From Paraburkholderia lycopersici (GTDB lineage Bacteria > Pseudomonadota > Gammaproteobacteria > Burkholderiales > Burkholderiaceae), in NCBI RefSeq assembly GCF_900096975.1, contig NZ_FMYQ01000007.1, positions 62,001 to 126,000 on the forward strand: DNA of 64,000 nucleotides, in the 5' to 3' direction. Below are positions 63,427 to 64,000 of this stretch, piece after piece. A program made the translations under genes and the position numbers. How positions within the stretch are numbered: the stretch's first letter is position 1; every line of letters starts with the position of its first letter. A model generated the notes under the pieces. The model worked only from the letters and a program-made list of their open reading frames with translations, ran no database searches and was not told the origin of the DNA.

Positions 63427-64000
63427 ATGATTTCGATTCCACAAGCTGTCAGCCTCAAAGAGATAGAAGCGGCTTACCCAACTCTTTCGTCTGGGCAAAC
63501 GCTGCGTCTTCCGATGTCCCTGAAGTTCGGGGGAGGCGTTGGTGTTACCGGCTCGCTCATACAGCTATCCGCAGAATGGTCGCGTAGCGTGGAGGTGCCG
63601 ACTTTGCGTCTCTATGGAAAGGAAACGGCTGCTGTTGCTGAGGCCGTGGCCAAGGAACCGCATAGTATGGCCGCAGCATACTTCGCCAGCGCTATCGAAT
63701 CGGCGAGTGGAGAGGCGATTACCACGCGCGACGCTCTTGGAGATGTCGTCGCACGAATTGCTGCGATGCAATCCGGCCGCTTCAGAGAAACAATGCATGG
63801 CAGAGGTGCGTTTCTTGGCAGTTTCTCCCGTGCGAAAAATGAGTTCCTGATACCGCTCTACTCGAGGCCTGAACTCGGCGCCGTTCGCTCCCGAGATGAG
63901 TTCATTACCCTAACCTCGCGAATCATCGAGGCATGTGCGCCGGGAGCGGAACGCCATATGGACGACGCGACGCGCGTCACGTTGGGCACACTCATATACG
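63427..64000 (+). CDS. Unknown protein, C-terminus beyond the window
   Basis: The open frame runs from the ATG at 63427 (GGGGAG six bases upstream) to the edge, 191 codons and no stop. Mixed alpha/beta composition: ISIPQAVSLKEIEAAYPTLSSGQTLRLPMSLKFGGGVGVTGSLIQL, then a helical MAAAYFASAIESASGEAITTRDALGDVVARIAAM. No signal peptide or named motif. It follows the HD-HSP90 gene on the same strand and could be its partner. Confidence 0.65.
   Translation, partial: MISIPQAVSLKEIEAAYPTLSSGQTLRLPMSLKFGGGVGVTGSLIQLSAEWSRSVEVPTLRLYGKETAAVAEAVAKEPHSMAAAYFASAIESASGEAITTRDALGDVVARIAAMQSGRFRETMHGRGAFLGSFSRAKNEFLIPLYSRPELGAVRSRDEFITLTSRIIEACAPGAERHMDDATRVTLGTLIY

Overview
The window looks like part of a large replicon of a Burkholderia-group betaproteobacterium (Paraburkholderia, Caballeronia or Burkholderia). 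The evidence is the GC-rich codon use, a Burkholderia-type trimeric porin, H-NS proteins of the Burkholderia type, and the mix of aromatic catabolism with accessory islands. I see no rRNA, tRNA, integrase, transposase or CRISPR array.

Left accessory region (about 1-13 kb): a secreted Gly-rich protein running off the left edge; a UvrD/HelD-like helicase with a PD-(D/E)XK-like insertion and a C-terminal zinc ribbon; a two-gene operon of unknown function with a four-helix membrane protein; an SRAP (YedK/HMCES) gene behind a near-consensus LexA box; a thioredoxin-reductase-like flavoprotein divergent from an Rrf2 regulator with a clear palindrome between them; and LysR gene remnants mixed with small unknown genes.

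Catabolic region (about 13.4-34.4 kb): a GntR/FCD regulator and a LysR regulator border a complete-looking aromatic meta-cleavage cluster. It has a ferredoxin reductase, a CarAa-like Rieske oxygenase, a Rieske ferredoxin, a second phthalate-dioxygenase-type Rieske oxygenase, a two-subunit class III extradiol dioxygenase of the LigAB/CarBaBb type, a CarC/MhpC-like C-C hydrolase, and the MhpD-MhpF-MhpE lower pathway to pyruvate and acetyl-CoA. An aspartate-dehydrogenase-like protein, a GhrA-like reductase, two VOC proteins, a second alpha/beta hydrolase, an APC transporter, a porin and a chemoreceptor accompany it. The best inference is degradation of an N-containing or fused aromatic acid; the substrate cannot be read from the sequence.

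Middle region (about 34.8-43.9 kb): many small secreted proteins and lipoproteins, including a divergent pair sharing a domain, a tandem Cys-rich pair and a 33-residue lipoprotein. A methyltransferase, a DUF4403-like lipoprotein, a DUF2442 protein, and second or third copies of genes from the left region are also here, some decayed.

Right region (about 44-64 kb): a probable defence island. It holds an AbiV-family protein; a three-gene ABC-ATPase system (nuclease-like effector, middle component, DUF3732 ATPase with zinc hook); a broken uracil-DNA-glycosylase-like gene; an HNH endonuclease; an XRE regulator with a partner; a Ser/Thr kinase; a PD-(D/E)XK plus vWA-like protein flanked by two H-NS-type proteins; a broken ABC/AAA ATPase gene; and an HD plus HSP90-like ATPase protein followed by an incomplete unknown gene. 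Family names come from motifs read by eye; no database search was possible.
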